DNA from: Betaproteobacteria bacterium | Lineage (GTDB): Bacteria > Pseudomonadota > Gammaproteobacteria > Burkholderiales > SG8-39 | Assembly: GCA_005881575.1 (NCBI GenBank) | Contig: VBCA01000030.1 | Location: forward strand, 1 to 61,010 | Reading direction: 5' to 3' | DNA length: 61,010 nt | Part shown: positions 60,911 to 61,010 of the stretch, one piece after another | Layout: each line of letters starts with the position of its first letter | Numbering within the stretch: position 1 is the first letter of the stretch | Made by a program: the position numbers and the translations under genes | Notes under the pieces: generated by a model | The model's database searches: none | What the model was told of the DNA's origin: nothing | Seen by the model: the letters and a program-made list of their open reading frames with translations, nothing else

Positions 60911-61010
60911 ATGCAAGCCCGGAAGGCCGCCCCCGGGGCGGCCTTTTTGTTTCTCCTCGCCCTCGCCCCCGCTGCGCACGCCGATCTCGCCGCGGGCAAG
61001 CGCAAGGCCG
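60911..61010 (+). CDS. Start of a c-type cytochrome gene, cut by the window edge
   Basis: About 33 residues are visible from the ATG at 60911, 3 nt after the PQQ dehydrogenase stop: a signal peptide (Q-A-R-K..., hydrophobic F-L-F-L-L-A-L-A, A-A-H-A) and A-D-L-A-A-G-K-R-K-A, the usual opening before the C-x-x-C-H haem motif. The haem motif itself would lie outside the window. A terminator-like hairpin overlaps codons 5-15. Confidence 0.6.
   Translation, partial: MQARKAAPGAAFLFLLALAPAAHADLAAGKRKA
60923..60954 (+). terminator. Intrinsic-terminator-like hairpin inside the cytochrome c signal sequence
   Basis: AAGGCCGCC and GGCGGCCTT pair as a 9-bp stem with a 5-nt loop, directly followed by TTTTTG-TTTC. 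This is the best intrinsic terminator in the window. It lies within the first codons of the downstream reading frame, so it could end most transcripts after the dehydrogenase gene or act as an attenuator. Confidence 0.7.

Noticed and set aside
1-61010. tRNA, rRNA, transposase, integrase or CRISPR array
   Set aside because: I looked for cloverleaf T-arms, DDE transposase-like proteins and regular spacer-repeat patterns and found none I could support.

Overview
The window reads as chromosomal DNA of a high-GC betaproteobacterium, most likely Burkholderiales. The basis is seven intact periplasmic solute-binding proteins of the Bug/TctC family plus one truncated copy, none with TctA/TctB membrane partners beside it; three TRAP transporters; a trimeric-type porin ending in Phe; IclR and Crp/Fnr regulators; and PQQ-linked dehydrogenases. 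These traits match the oligotrophic, organic-acid-using Burkholderiales, but no rRNA, tRNA or ribosomal gene is present, so the taxonomy is inference. I see no CRISPR array, transposase, integrase or replication origin.

Layout. 1-2557: the end of an accessory island, with a partial unknown gene translationally coupled to a 722-residue protein carrying about six zinc-ligand-like Cys/His modules. 2609-3443: gene debris, including an alpha/beta hydrolase with an internal deletion. 3675-5813: a bicupin and a Bug protein. 5849-13600: an epimerase and a 2-hydroxyacid dehydrogenase divergent from two consecutive TRAP operons. 13613-24819: a block with a different flavour. It holds a beheaded denD fragment, a ThuA protein, an ELWxxDGT-repeat protein, an alpha/beta hydrolase, a quinoprotein with a cupredoxin-like tail, a PAS-PAS-GGDEF-EAL protein between imperfect direct repeats, an aldehyde dehydrogenase remnant, an unknown small gene and a barrel-domain/LuxR fusion. 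24883-32729 (minus strand): one long operon of acylating aldehyde dehydrogenase, ThDP enzyme, broken TIM-barrel isomerase, TRAP SBP/DctQ/DctM and shikimate dehydrogenase, divergent from an IclR regulator and followed by a porin. 35360-38238: type II dehydroquinase-like protein, DenD-like dehydrogenase, truncated Bug protein and a CmcJ/NvfI-type protein. 38320-45634: a Bug gene, then a seven-gene minus-strand operon (Bug, MmgE/PrpD, Bug, DapA-like aldolase, DUF3617, SMP-30 lactonase, Crp/Fnr). 45683-52907: Bug proteins with a secreted acetamidase, DoxX, HpcH/HpaI aldolase, Ldh-type dehydrogenase and MBL hydrolase. 52865-57390: an Omp85-like protein facing an outer-membrane zinc-metallopeptidase/propeller/barrel protein. 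57473-61010: a PQQ-oxidation locus (beta-propeller, ankyrin protein, PQQ alcohol dehydrogenase, start of a cytochrome c).

How the genes fit together. Most of the window captures and degrades small carboxylates and sugar acids: porin, periplasmic binding protein, TRAP permease, then dehydrogenases, aldolases, lactonase and dehydratases. The exact substrates cannot be read from sequence. All three TRAP operons carry a strong stem-loop between the binding-protein gene and the DctQ gene, which would allow more binding protein than permease. At least five genes show internal deletions or truncations, so the region is either decaying or carries assembly errors. The candidates I would follow first are the Cys-rich protein at the left edge, the barrel-LuxR fusion, the outer-membrane metallopeptidase pair and the terminator-like hairpin that overlaps the start of the cytochrome c gene.
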